Positions 1 to 11,789 of a DNA stretch of 64,000 bases are shown one piece after another (position 1 is the stretch's first letter; each line of letters starts with the position of its first letter). The position numbers and the translations under genes are program-made. The DNA comes from Persicaria tinctoria (lineage: Eukaryota > Streptophyta > Magnoliopsida > Caryophyllales > Polygonaceae): positions 22,789,175 through 22,853,174 of the forward strand of contig JBANSL010000018.1 in NCBI GenBank assembly GCA_037127255.1. Direction: 5' to 3'. The notes below the pieces were generated by a model. That model did not search any database, was not told the origin of the DNA, and saw only the letters and a program-made list of their open reading frames with translations.

Positions 1-858
1 CAAAGCTTCCAAGAAATAAATACCCAAAACCATTGGTCTTCCACGATGGCCGCCTCGCCTTCCTCCCAACGCCGCTCTCCACCCTTTTTATGTTTCTCTA
101 CCTCCCTCTCGCGGTCCCCCTCTCGTTCCTCCGCCTTCTCATTGGTGCCCTCCTCCCAATCCCCCTCACCACCTTAATCAGCTCCTTTCTTGGCGTCCGC
201 ATCATTTCTAACCCTAATCTAGAAAATCGGGCCAACAGACCAATGTTGGTCCAATCTTCTAGTCATTCACTTGCGCCCCATCGCAACGTCCTCTACGTGT
301 CAAGCCACCGCACCCTCCTTGACCCGGTTTTCCTTAGCTTAGCCCTTCGCCGCGGTCACCTACAGCCTGAGCCGCTTCTCGGAGCTCATCGCCCCAATCC
401 CGATCGTCCGGCTGACCCGTGACCGCGCCCTCGACGCCCGCACCATGCAACGGCTCCTCACCCAAGGCGACCTCGTCATCTGCCCGGAGGGCACCACTTG
501 CAGGGAGCCCTACCTCCTCCGGTTCAGCTCCTTGTTCGCGGAGCTGACCGACGAGATCGTGCCCGTGGCCATCGAGGCTGACGTGTCCATGTTCTACGGC
601 ACCACCGCGAGCGGGTTCAAGTGGCTCGACCCGGTGTTCTTCTTCATGAACCCGAACCCTGCGTACTCGGTGCGTGTGCTCGACAAGCTGAGGCCGGAGA
701 TGACGTGCGGCGGGGGGAGGAGCAGCATTGAGGTGGCCAATCTTGTACAGAGGGAGTTGGGGAAGGCGTTAGGGTTTGAGTGCACCGGCCTTACTAGGAA
801 GGATAAATATTTGATGTTGGCCGGCCATGAGGGTTTGGTGGCTGCCTCTTCTAATTGA
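1..858 (+). CDS. GPAT: glycerol-3-phosphate acyltransferase (GPAT family), 3' part, frameshifted
   Basis: Plant GPATs transfer an acyl group to glycerol-3-phosphate at the endoplasmic reticulum, for cutin, suberin or related lipids. The window opens inside the gene: the frame is already open at base 3 ([10 protein letters not shown]), running into the family's conserved FHDGRL. Acyltransferase block I is SSHRTLLDP (about 302-328) and block III is [10 protein letters not shown] (about 481-510). MFYGTT, FFFMNP and [11 protein letters not shown] follow, with TGA at 856-858. The HAD-like N-terminal half lies upstream of the window. The frame changes once near 342-352: the text reads to LALRR in one frame and resumes as [12 protein letters not shown] in another, a net -2 or +1. 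An 8-base loss between nearly repeated gcggtcacc copies would fit. The remainder is well kept and GC-rich, so this is either a young pseudogene or a sequencing error. The subfamily (GPAT1/2/3-like) is a guess. Confidence 0.85.
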
Positions 859-1400
859 ATTTGTTCCTTTTTGTTGGAGTTGAAAAAGTTATGCATGCTA
901 CCAAAGTGGTAAGTTTTGGGATGTGTGGATGGTGAAACATATATGTTAGTCTATATATAGTTTGGTGATTTAATTGTATATGTCCGTGCAAGGGGGGTGC
1001 AATATGTGTAACATACAATTTGATAAATGTATGAATATAATTCATTAAATGTGTAATTATATTTTTGAAAACATTTACTACTTTCCTAGTTTTGTTAGGC
1101 ATTTTTATTTTGGTTTTTTCCTCCTTTAATTTGCTTGTGCTTTTTTAGATTTATTGATGTGCATTTTTTGTTTTAGATTGATTCTTGTTCTCTCAGATGT
1201 TGAATCAATTTTCTTTTAAATAAATTTATAAGTAAGGGGACCTAAATCTCGTGTCTAAAAGAATTCATTATAAATGAACATTTCAAAATAAAAACAAGTG
1301 GCACGCATATTTTTTTATTTAATTTAGGGGGTTAAATTTTATTTTTGAAATTTATAATATATACACATATCTTATAGCTTATACTATACAATACTAAACA
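859..1400. other. 3' flank of GPAT, no gene seen
   Basis: AT-rich sequence after the GPAT stop. It should contain the 3' UTR, but I see no clear poly(A) signal and no coding pattern. It ends at the target duplication of the LINE. Confidence 0.5.
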
Positions 1401-1418
1401 ACATCTTTTTTGCTATAT
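1401..1418. repeat. target-site duplication, left copy, of LINE-A
   Basis: The 18 bases acatcttttttgctatat are repeated exactly at 8959-8976. Together they bracket the LINE and fix both ends of the insertion. Confidence 0.9.
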
Positions 1419-1859
1419 AGAAAAACGCTCTCAATGAAAAACCCTAAACTTACTCCTAGCCGCCGCGCAACCACATCCCAGCCTAAATCTAATTTGCAGA
1501 TCTGTCTTCAACCCAACCTCAATCGAAACCTCAAGATCCATAAACCAAATAGAGTCCAAATAGAGTGGGATAGGTGATTTGAGATTCATCTCAAATGAAA
1601 AAAAAAAGACAGAAAAAGAGGAAAAATATGGAAGATAAGGTGGAAAATTGGGTTTCATCGCTGGATTTGGCACCCTCAAGTACTGTAGGAGTGTAGGGTG
1701 AAGTTCAAAAAATCCTAATCATCAAAAAATGGGTGTGTGGTAAAGATTGTCCCCTCCTATAGGCCCCACCCCAGCCTAATTAATTTTTTCTTTTCCTAAA
1801 ATTAAAATTTGTGAGGAGAAAACAAAATTGATGGTGCAGTACTGCACTGGAATCAAACT

Positions 1860-4655
1860 ATTCATTGCTGCGCCTTCCTCCTGTTCCTGCGCGGGTCTTG
1901 CGGCGGTTGTTGGTGGTCGGATGGTTGCCTCCTTGCTGTCTCCTGTCGGCTTCTGGATCTGGCCGGGTTTCCGGGCTATCCTTGTCGGCGTCGGGTCCTA
2001 TTAGCCTGGCGTCATTCTTCTCTCCCGTTATTGTCTTCCCCAATGTCCTTTTCGGTTGAGTGCGGGTCTTCCTCGGCTCCACCGGCGTACTCTCCCTGTC
2101 GGCGCTCAACCTCTCCATCTCCGCCGGCATGGTGTCGCTGACATCTATGCCTACCCGCCCCTTACCCTAAAAAATACAACCTACCTTCAGAACCCCCCCC
2201 CCCCCCCCTCTCCGGCGGTCCTGCTGCTCCATCGCTCTGCTCAGCGTCTGAGGCTCTCGCGCTTTAGCCGCTTGTCATGCCAGCTGTGGTCCCCCACCGG
2301 ACACTAAACAAGATTTTCAACCCTTCAATTTAAACACCAAGCCTCCTTCAGGCTTCTCCAAACTTTAAAAACAAATACTTACAAAAGCAAATCTTCAAAC
2401 TCCAAATCTCAGCACAACCTCTTTAATTCAATCTCCATTTTAAAAAATTCCGGCCTAAATCTCCCCTATCTGCAGGCTTGCAACCTTGCATGCAAATGGA
2501 TTTATCAGCATACCAACCCAATGATAACACTTCTCCCGCAAACTGACGACAAGGAAGGTATTTTTGGCGGGGATTCATCAGCCTCTCAACCACCTTCTAG
2601 ACATGAAAGATTCGAAGGCTTTTGGACAGATAAGATTAATCTTAAACCTCTCCTTGCTCTAAATCTTGATTCTTATATACATGTTCATGATTCCCTGAAT
2701 TTGATTCTTCTGTATGATTCTCTATTACCTCATGATTCCCATTATTATTATGTTTATTTTAAAAGCATTTGTTGCTTCAATTGGATTCCTTCGCTCCAGA
2801 CTCCCATGAATGTTTCTTGTATTTGTAGTGCTATTATATATTTGCTTGCCATTTATGTTGTCCTAATTCCTTGCAGACTGCTCTCTCTTTCAATTTCCAT
2901 AACTAACTTCCAACCCTTCTCTTCTGCATGTTTACCTTTCATTTATCATCCATGTAATTGCATGTGTCGCCCTTTTCCCTCCTCTCCTTTTGAGCAACTT
3001 CTCTATCTCTCATCTATATTTATGCACTATAATGCTACTTCCTATTATATTCCTGTTACACATAAGTGTTTTAATGTTGATAGGAATTGGCTAGCCTTGA
3101 ACATGGAATGCAAAAACAAAAATCTGATTGAGTGTTGTCAGAACAGATTCGAGGGTGGCCTTAATCCTCTCAAAGAAGGTAAAAACGTATGCAAAATTTT
3201 ATATACCAACACAATGTCACCGTCAGGTATGGTTCTAGTTCATCCTTTTACTCCAAACCTTCAGCGACGCCCCATTCATCTCCATAGGGAAAGGATGGTG
3301 GCAAGTGACCAAAAATTTACCAACAAAAATACCCTACACAATTTTGCTACAAGCTACTATATCAATGCAAAAAGCAGGAGGAGCAGCCATTGCAAAGATA
3401 TCCTCTTGTGCTGGTTCTCTGACAGAGTTCTACTAACGCTCAGACTAAAGAGAACACCAGTACATGCCCACGCTGAGAATGCCCCAAGCTCTAGCCTTCC
3501 TAGGCGTTTCCTCTGGTGGTGGGCGTTCATTCCTCTCCGCCTCCACTGTCTGCTACGGGGGTGCCTGGCCGCTGATCATCCCCCTCATCTTCTCCTTCCA
3601 TCTCTGGTGCATGTAGCTCCCTTTTGGTGGCCAGCCGACCAGCCTCGCCGTCTGCCTTGGTGGATGCTACTCCCATTGGACGGCAGGAGAAGAAGCCAAA
3701 GTAGCACCCTTAGATGCCCGCAGATGTTCAACTCTCCTCAAAAACAAAAAATTTACAAACTTAAACCCAAATTTTCAAAACCAAAATTTCAACACAAAAC
3801 CTTTAACACAAACCCTTATAATATCAAAATTGTTGGTCTCAAACTCCCCTCTTTTCATGCTCGAATCCTTGCATGCAATCGGAACTCTCAGCACGGCAAC
3901 CAAAAATTAGTACTAGTGTTACAAGCAGCTATCAAGATGAACATCTCAGAGCCGATTGTGTCTAACATGGCGGGTGGACTCATTCGAGCTAAGTACCTCT
4001 ATAAACATAGACTTCATCATCTTACTACCTTAAAGCATCTCTGTAATTATATAAATATATCATATTGTCCTGTTAATCCCTGCCTGGTTGCATTAATAGT
4101 GAAGCATGATCATTCTATTGATTTTATTATGAACCATGATCATTCTATTGATTTTATTATGAACCGTCTTTGTATAAATCTAGGTTGTGAACATTACATA
4201 AGCCCTCAACTTTACTTGATAGTCTACCTCCATGTAGTTGGTTTTGCTTGTACCACTCTTGGCTGCAAGCATCACATAAGCCCTCAATCTTACTTGATAA
4301 CCTTCCTCCCTATGTCTGATTTGTTAAGAGCCATCCTGTTAGGTTATAGATCTGATTGTTGTGATCTCATTTCCCTGGTTCCGATGTTCGATTGGAATAT
4401 TTTTATGATTCTTTTGTCTGTCTTTGGTTGGTTCCAACTTGCAGATGACTCTGCTTGGTTGGAGACCAGGTATGGGCTTACTCTTTCCCCTTACTCCAAA
4501 ACTTCAGCGATGTCCCATTTTTCTCCCTTTGGGAGGGGTGGTGGCAAGCGACCAAAACTTTATCAACAAACATACCCTACACAACCTTTATACAAACTTA
4601 TATATCAGAACAAAAAACAGGAGAAGCTATCACTGCAAATGTATCCCTCTCGGTC
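1860..4655 (+). repeat. two diverged direct repeats in the 5' part of LINE-A
   Basis: Two blocks follow the same order: a GC-rich stretch (1860-2300; 3480-3720), an A/C-rich stretch (2310-2440; 3730-3830), a ctcccct...cttgcatgcaa segment (about 2461-2500; 3846-3885), and a segment starting aggtatgg (3226-3410; 4468-4650). Offsets are roughly 1.2-1.4 kb. The last segment is clearly similar in both copies, sharing tggtggcaag and taccctacacaa. The long open frame at 2521-4746 runs across both blocks, shows no domain, and is probably open by chance. Confidence 0.6.
2193..2208. repeat. poly-C tract
   Basis: A run of 16 C inside the GC-rich 5' portion of LINE-A. Confidence 0.9.
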
Positions 4656-4790
4656 AGATTTGCAAGTCACATCTAACCCCCAACAAGCGAGGAATGCACT
4701 ACCATCTTTGCATAAGTGTAAGCAAGATCACTCAGTTCACATGTAAGTATAATATGTACCTGCTGCTTCAGCATAATCAACATTATCCTT

Positions 4791-5904
4791 ATGATTAGTA
4801 TTGGCTATTGGAATGTTAGGGGGTACTAAGAGACCCCTTTTGTGGCAAGAAATCAACCAACTACGCTTCACAAACAACGTTGACATTCTTGTCTTAGCCG
4901 AAACAAAGGCCACAGAACCTCCAGATGAAAATCAAATGAGAATCTCTGGCTTTCAAAAGTCCCACTGTATAAAAGCTTCTGGCCTTAAAGGATGCTTGTG
5001 GATGCTTTACAAATCAAAGATCATGGAAGATTGTAAAATCATTGAACAAAATAATAGAGTCATCATGCTTCAAGCTAAGATCGAAAACCTTGAAATGGCC
5101 ATTCTCTTTGTATATGCTCCTTCAGTCGAGATTGAGAAAGATCATTTTTGGGAAGAAAACTATGCTCTAATTCATAAACATCAACTTCCTATCATTATAA
5201 TAGGAGACCTAAATGATATTGAAAATGATACAGAAAAGGTAGGTGGTAATATCCCCACTTGCTCTTGATTTCGAAGGCTAAAACGAGTGAAAGATGATTT
5301 AAATCTTCATACTATACCTTTTAATGGTTCACCCTTCACTTGGAGGAAAAATAAAACAAATACAAATAATACCTATGAAAGGTTAGATAGAGCCCTAGCA
5401 CATCAAAACATTATCTCATCTTTCCCTAACCTTAGAACTAAGCATCACTCTTTTTCTCACTCTGATCATTGCCCCATCACTCTCGATATGGGTAAGCACA
5501 GATCTAAGAAAGGAACCCCTTTTAGATTTGAAATGGCCTGGACTACAAACAAAGTTTGTGAAGAAATGGTTAAGAAAGTATGGAATAATACACTATCTGG
5601 ATCCTTTGCCTACAAACTAATGCAAAAACAAAAACTTCTTAAACAAAACACAAAAAACTGGTGTAAAAAGCAAACAAACAATCTGTCAAAACAATTAGCC
5701 CAGGTTGAATTACAAATCAAGAATTTCCAGCTTAAGCTCCCTTGGGGGAGGATTACAGCAAATGAAGAGGCCAAACTTGCTAGATTGGAACATAAGAAAT
5801 CAAGGCTATTGGAATACAGTCACAAATTCTGGAAGCAGAGAGCCAAAATTAAGCATCTGCAACTATCGGATCGGAATACAAAATATTTTCAAACAACTAA
5901 CTAA
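4791..5904 (+). pseudogene. LINE-A ORF2, endonuclease part
   Basis: An AP-endonuclease-like domain nicks target DNA to start retrotransposition. ATG at 4791 gives the typical ORF2 opening MISIGYWNVRG, then a stop. The reading continues one frame over as TKRPLLWQE from about 4826, so there is a frameshift near 4823. Later family landmarks are visible: LAETKA (the metal-binding E), FVYAPS, IIGDLND (GD.N), RLDRAL and SDHCPI with the catalytic H near 5465. A TGA at 5266-5268 interrupts the frame between TCS and FRRLKRV, where the text is otherwise continuous. The frame is lost again after DRNTKYFQ at about 5890, where a short sequence (aacaagaggctatct) occurs three times between 5905 and 6030, which looks like local slippage. 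Confidence 0.85.
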
Positions 5905-5975
5905 ACAAGAGGCTATCTCCGACCAAGTTACTAATACTAACTGAACAAGAGGCTATCTTTGAAACATAAGAAATC

Positions 5976-7877
5976 ATGCTCTACTTTGAATCTAGTCAAG
6001 GACAAATACTAACTGAACAAGAGGCTATCTCCGACCAAGTTACCCTTGAAATGTCAGAAAAATTCATTACAAACCATCAAAGGAATATACAACCACGTGA
6101 CGTTTGGAACATTCAACCACAAATCACTTCTGAAGAAAATAGAATCTTGACAACCCAACCAACTGATATAGAAATCAAAAATACGTTTTGGGAAATGGCA
6201 TAAGCTAAAACTCCAGGGCCAGATGGCTACCCTCCAGAATTCTATAAAAAATATTGGCATTTAGTTGGGACTTCTTGTTGTAAAGCTATCAAAGCCTTCT
6301 TTCATTCTGGACAACTACTATCTGAGTCAAATCATACTTTTATTACTCTTATCCCCAAAACGGATAATCCTACAAATATAAATCATTATAGGCCAATTAG
6401 TCTTTGCAATACGATCTACAAAGTCATTTCGAAAATTCTAGCAAACAGGCTAAAACCCATCCTCCCTAAACTAATAAACCCATATCAAGGAGCTTTTGTA
6501 GAAGGTAGATCTATTCAAGATAACACCCTTATTGCCGATGAAATATTCCATAGCTTCAACTGGAAAAAAGGAAGATCAGGCTGGATGACCCTAAAATTAG
6601 ACATGGAAAAAGCTTATGATAAAATAAACTGGAGCTATATTGAAGCAGTTCTCACTAAATTTGGTTTCCACAGCTTATGGATAAAATGGATCATGAAATG
6701 TCTGACAACAACCTCCTTCTCGGTGCTTGTAAACAACATCCCTGGAAAACAATTCAAACCTAATAGAGGGATTAGACAAGGTGACCCTTTAGCCCCTTAC
6801 ATATTTATACTAGTTATGGAAGGCCTTTCTAGAGAACTACACAAAGAAGCCTTACTAGAAGATGCCCTAGTAGGGATTAAATTAACCAAAAATGGCACCC
6901 ACATACCCTTTCTAACCTTTGCAAATGATACTCTAATATTCGAAAAAGCAACTCACTACAATCCTGATAGATTTAAGAAGTTGCTAAACAACTTCTCAAA
7001 TCTATCAGGATTAACCATAAACTATTCAAAAAGCTCAATTCAATGTTCAGCAAATGTATCTCAAACTTTAGCAAGAGATCTTGCTCAACATATGGGGGTC
7101 CCCATCACGAGAACACTCGAGAAATACTTAGGAATTCCTCTTATAAATGGAAGAATAAAAAATTGTGATTTTGAAGACGCAGTCCAAAATCTAAAAAAGC
7201 AACTCTCCAAATGGAAGGCTTACACCCTCTCACAAGCAGGAAGAGCGGTGCTTATCCAATCAAATCTTAGCTCCAAATCAAATTACCTAATGCAAAATTT
7301 TTTTCTACCAAAAGGAATTCTAGAACAAATTGATCGGATCAACAAAAGCTTCTTTTGGAATAAGCTACAATCGGAAAAGTACATACCGCTTGTAAGTTGG
7401 GATAACATCTGCAAAAGCAAATGTCAAGGAGGCTTGGGTATTAGGAAAGCAGAAGAACTCAATCAAAGCTTACAAATGAAACTCCTTTGGAAGCTCTACA
7501 CAAACCAAAACAATATTTGGGTTCAGGTTATAAATGAAAAGTACCTTCAAAAGGAAAATATTAGAAACCGCTCCAATCATTTTACTTCCTGGCAATTCGG
7601 TAGACTTCTTTCATTAAGAAATAAATTTGAACAAGGTCTCCTTTGGTTAATTGGGAATGGAAACAACATAAATGTTTGGTCTCACCCCTGGGTCCCAAAT
7701 CAAGATCTGGAACAATTTAGAATGAACCATGATCCTGAAATGAAAGTAAATCAACTCTTTAACTCTCCAAAGCGCTGGAATATTCCACTAGTAAATAACA
7801 TCTTTCCCCTGGAAGTCTCTTGTAAAATTTTAGATATACATATACTAATTTGGGATACGTCAGACAAACTTATCTAG
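5976..7877 (+). pseudogene. LINE-A ORF2, reverse transcriptase part
   Basis: Non-LTR reverse transcriptase copies the LINE RNA at the nicked target. One frame holds from 5976 to 7877 apart from a TAA at 6201-6203, just before AKTPGPDGYPPEF. Motifs in order: LIPKTDNP, YRPISLCNTIYKVISKILANRL, QGAFVEGRSIQDN, KLDMEKAYD, RGIRQGDPLAP, then FANDTLIF at about 6919-6942, KYLGIPL and LSQAGRAVLIQ. The catalytic FADD reads FAND, so one metal-binding aspartate is gone; a single G-to-A change (gat to aat) explains it. A TAG at 7875-7877 replaces the tryptophan expected in the family's LIWK text, again a G-to-A change. The enzyme cannot be active. Confidence 0.9.
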
Positions 7878-8927
7878 AAGCTAGACCCAAGTGGAAATTT
7901 CACTACGAAATCAGTCAAACGTATGACAAATAATGCAACTCAAGCCTCAAAAGATCTAACTTGGATTTGGAAGCTAAATCTACCTCCTAGAATAAGAAGC
8001 TTTATGTGGAAAATTATGGTAGATGGTCTTCCTACCACTCAAAGGCTCAATAAATACGTTAATCGAGTTCCCAGCCAATGTAGCCTTTATAATCAAGCGG
8101 AAGAAGATACGGAACACCTACTGAGAAGTTGTCTTTTCACCAGGAAAATAATTGACCACTTTGAGCTACAAACAGGAAAATACTTTCAACATATGAATAT
8201 ACATGATTCCCACCCTTTTAATATAGATGAAATTCGTCCTGGAAACAAAAATTTTGAGGAACTAGTTTTCATTTGGCAAACTATTTGGGAAATTAGAAAT
8301 GAACTTATCTTTAGGAAAAAAGCTCCATCCCCGATAGAAAATATCATTCGAAGAATCATTGGAAACATCTATGATTGGAGCCAAACTGAAAATGATAAGC
8401 AGATAAATAAAACTACAAATAAGAGATCTAAAGCTAAATGGAGCAGACCACTAGGGGCTATCTACAAAATCAATGTGGATGGCTCGGTTAATCCCATATG
8501 CGTTTTCCATGTGGGAGGGGTTGCTCGGGACTCCCGGGGCCATGTCATTGATATGTTTTACAAGGAAACTGTCAAAAGCTCAGTCATTCAAACTGAAGCT
8601 ATTGCTATTCAGACAGGTATGGAGCAAGCAATCAGAAAAGGACTTCGAAGAGTAATAATAGAAGGGGACAATCTGCAACTCATCAAAGTCATCACCAACA
8701 ACAATAATGTCAGATGGGAGATTATACATCACATTGAAAAGATCAAGCAATTGGAATCTGCTTTTGACCTTGTTCAATACAGACACTGCTACCGAGAAGC
8801 GAATCAAGTAGCCGACTCCATAGCTCGAAAGGGTATTATTAGTAATAGCTCTACTATCCCTTTTAATAGGGAACTTTGTACCATCATCCTTAAGGATGAT
8901 CAAGGAGCCAGATTACAGTTTGTGTAG
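7878..8927 (+). pseudogene. LINE-A ORF2, zinc-knuckle-like connector and RNase H
   Basis: The frame continues from the RT after the TAG at 7875-7877. At about 7960-8130 the connector reads WKLNLPPRIRSFMWK and then QCSLYNQAEEDTEHLLRSC; the family has C-x2-C here and the second cysteine is lost. At 8463-8830 there is a plant LINE RNase H domain: INVDGS (D), QTEAIAIQ (E), IIEGDNLQ (D) and QVADSIAR (D), so all four acidic positions are present. It ends at TAG 8925-8927 after a DDQGARL tail. The same tail recurs in the LINE remnants at 30000-30090 and 41966-42050. Confidence 0.88.
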
Positions 8928-8958
8928 TTGCTCCTAATTCTTGCCTACCGTAAAAAAA

Positions 8959-8976
8959 ACATCTTTTTTGCTATAT
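8959..8976. repeat. target-site duplication, right copy, of LINE-A
   Basis: Exact copy of 1401-1418, directly after the A-run that ends the LINE. Confidence 0.9.
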
Positions 8977-9654
8977 GTCAGATTTTGGTTTAAAAAATTA
9001 ACTCCAAAAACTTTACTCAATTAGATTTCACCATTTCATTAAATGTTTACACCTATTTATAATCATTTGAATGTTCTCAAAAAATAATCATTTGAATAAT
9101 TTTGTATACATATCTTCTATATTAGGTAATTTTTTAAGAGATTGTAAAATAAATTACTCTAATATTATAACTCAGTCACCATCACCATCATTATTAAATT
9201 ATAAATCACATATCTTCATTTTCAAAACAATTATGTATTATGTATTCAATATAGGAAAATAGTATATTTTAATAATGAAATTATATTTATACAAAAATTA
9301 TTGATATGAATATTTATCTGCCATCCATGACATATTTATATCTTGGCATTACTATTTTATTCTTTGAAATATGTTATATAATGGGCTATATATAGATTTT
9401 TTTTTCAAAATATTCACTAAAAAATAAAAAATTACGGATAAATTCACAGATTAAAACTATTTACATAAATATTCAAAATTTGCAAATATGTCAGATAAAC
9501 GCGGTCTGAGACTGCGTTTCATGGGTTAATTTGATATTTATCTTCAAAGCTGGAAAAAAAATTTAAATTTCTTGTTAAAACGTGGATTAGAACCGCATTT
9601 TCCCCCCTTTTATTTCTTAAATTTAAAAAACAGCCCCAACAAATATATAGGTGT
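8977..9654. other. AT-rich spacer
   Basis: No gene seen. A short imperfect palindrome (aaacgcggtct / agactgcgttt) sits near 9497-9520, which suggests the end of an unidentified repeat. Confidence 0.4.
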
Positions 9655-10307
9655 TTAGAAAAAAAAGGCAAAAGGAGGGAGGTGACGGAAGTTCAGAGGC
9701 TGGCCGGAGGGAATTAAGCAAAAGCAGAGGTCGGGCAGAGGAGGAAGGAGGAGAGGCCAGAGCCCGACCCGCGTCTCTGGAGGAGGAAGGAAGGAGGAGA
9801 GGCCAGTAGCCTCGTCTCCGAAGCTCTCGTTAATGGCGGAAGCCTCGACGCCGGAAACCCCCAAATCTTCAATCCTCGGCGCCTTCCTCCCTTATCGGCG
9901 TTAATGTTTGATGCACAGGGAGAGAAAGCTTGTCGGAGCATCGATTGGAAGCGATCTCCGATCGGAACCGGCCTTGCCTTCCTATTTGATCTGAGACGAG
10001 CCTTCCTCTTCCATCTGCGACGGGCTTCGAAGATGGGCTTCGATCTGAGACGGGAAGATTTGGTGTTGTCGGTGTCTCCTCCTTCCTCCTCCGGGCACCG
10101 GCCTCCGGCCTCTGCTTCCACAATTGCAACCCCTCCCTTCGTCCTCGCTATCCGTCCCTTCGCCATAACTCGCTTAACAATGCCAGATGATTTCTTCATC
10201 AATTTTTCGTTTTCGCATAACAATATCTTACGAATTTACGTAGTTCTTGGAGAATAGATGATCGCGTGGAGATGCGAAGGCGTTAAGTAGGAGAATCAAG
10301 CAATTCC
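9655..10307. other. GC-rich block before a copia gag, unidentified
   Basis: Purine-rich sequence with a repeated gaggaaggaggagaggcca segment (about 9740-9810). Both strands hold open frames of 80-170 codons, but none resembles a protein family. It may be leader of the copia element that follows or captured 5' gene sequence. No LTR partner was found. Confidence 0.3.
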
Positions 10308-11219
10308 AATGTGGCGTCGAGCGATCCCTTGTATCTTGCTCTGTCTTACAGCCCAGGAGTGCAGTTGATCGCGGTTCGCTTTAATGGATCCAACTTCCTC
10401 AGATAGTGCAGAGGAGTTCGATCGTGTGGCTTTGGGTGCGAAGCACAAACTGGGTTTCGTGGATGGATTGGTGTCGAAGCCGCCATTAATGTCGAAATCC
10501 TTGGCTAGCTGGATCTGCTGTGACTACATGATCCGCTGTTGGATCATCAATTCGATGGAAGCCAACATTGCTAAGGGCTTCATGTATGTTGATTCAGCCA
10601 AGAAACTATGGGACGAGATCTTTGAAAGGTATGGACAGAGTAATGGTCCTCCCTTGTTTCAGCTAAAAAGAAATTTGTGTTCGATTGTTCAAGATTCAGC
10701 TTCTGTGGCTGAATATTTTGGGAAAATCAAGAAAGTATGGGATGAGATTCAATATCTTGAAGGAATTCCCGAGTGTATGTGTGGTGCTCTCGCTAATTGT
10801 TCCTGTCAGCTCTTAAAGAAACTAGTTGATATGCATGCAACTCATAAACTCATGCAATTCTTGATGGGTTTAAATGAATGTTTTGAGTATGTCAAGAGTC
10901 AAATTTTGTCTATGGATCCCCTGCCATCGGTGAATCAAGCCTTCTATCTTGTTCAGCAGGTGGAAAATAAAGTTTTGTGACCAGCACAAACCGAGATAAT
11001 CATGAGACTAGTGCACTAGTTGTTGGTAGGGATCAAAGACAGTATGATGGAAAGAAAGGTAATAGAAGGTACAAAGAAGACAAGGTTGACAAGAAGTGCA
11101 CTTTTTGCCAACAGAAGGGGCGCTTAATGGAGCAATGCTTTAAGCTTCATGGATACCCCGAATGGTTCACAGAGAAGAAAAAGAAAGAGGGTTCTCGGAT
11201 GGCTGCAAATGTTGATTGA
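10308..11219 (+). pseudogene. copia gag with degenerate zinc knuckle
   Basis: The open text begins upstream of the first ATG, at about 10308, with SDPLYLALSYSPGVQL and then FNGSNFL, the usual copia gag opening. It continues as ALGAKHKLGFVDG, LWDEIFERYGQ and AEYFGKIKKVWDE to the stop at 10978-10980. The next frame begins there and carries the nucleic-acid binding knuckle CTFCQQKGRLMEQCFKLHGYP (about 11098-11158). In the family this is C-x2-C-x4-H-x4-C; here the histidine position is L. Gag forms the particle and packages element RNA. There is no intact start and at least one frameshift. Confidence 0.75.
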
Positions 11220-11424
11220 GCTGGAATGATGGATAATCCGTTTGATGAGAAGCCAGCTGGTGTGAATGATGAGAGAATTGATCAGTTGGTTACTGCTTGC
11301 AATGAAGTTTTGAAAGCAATGAAAGGCAAGGAAGCGGTCAAAGAATATGTAGTCAATTTCGCAGGTATATATAGCTCATTCAAATGCTCTTTCTCTTAGT
11401 GCTTGTTATTTTGGAGAGCAAAAA

Positions 11425-11631
11425 ATGCCATATATGTGGGTTGCAGATTTAGGTGCAACGGATCATATTGTTTATGATTCAAGTTTATTAGTCAATAAGA
11501 AGCTTCTTGATAAAACAGTGTTAATAAGGCAACCATATGGCATTGTTAAGGGAGTTACGATTGCAGGAACAATTATCTTGTCTAATAAGGTTGTTCTTGA
11601 TGATGTCCTTTTGGTGTCCGAGTTTAAATAA
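11425..11631 (+). pseudogene. copia aspartic protease remnant
   Basis: WVADLGATDHIVYDSSLL matches the copia protease opening, in which the family has DSGAT. Here the active-site serine position is L (DLGAT). This protease cuts the polyprotein; this copy is short and probably dead. Confidence 0.65.
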
Positions 11632-11789
11632 AATCTTTTGTTTGTTGGATGTTTGCTTGATGTTGGTTTGCAGGTGATTTTTGAGGTTGTTGGGTGTCAT
11701 ATTAGGAGGATTAAAAATAGAGAAATAGTCAAGAAAAGAATCAGACAAGGAAATTTGTTTCTCATGTTTGCTCAACTAGATCTTGTATG

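Larger units (their letters stand above)
1419..8958 (+). mobile_element. L1-type LINE (LINE-A), about 7.5 kb, inactive
   Basis: The element lies between exact 18-bp duplications and ends in a run of eight A, as target-primed insertion produces. From 4791 onward it carries endonuclease, reverse transcriptase, a zinc-knuckle-like connector and RNase H in the usual order for plant L1 elements. The first 3.4 kb has no recognisable ORF1 (no CCHC knuckle, no known gag-like domain) and holds two related blocks instead. Frameshifts, several in-frame stops and a changed RT active site make it dead. The 3' end (gcctaccgtaaaaaaaa) resembles the tail of the short LINE at 41926-42483, so both belong to one family. 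It is likely full length or nearly so, because the left duplication sits directly at its 5' end. Confidence 0.88.

Noticed and set aside
2521..4746. 741-codon open frame before LINE ORF2, as a possible ORF1 protein
   Set aside because: It crosses two diverged direct repeats, has no knuckle or known domain, and is rich in I, L, Y, H and S as translated AT/CT-rich noncoding sequence would be. It is probably open by chance.
9714..10257. Overlapping frames on both strands (117-169 codons)
   Set aside because: No family likeness, and both strands are equally open in this purine-rich sequence.
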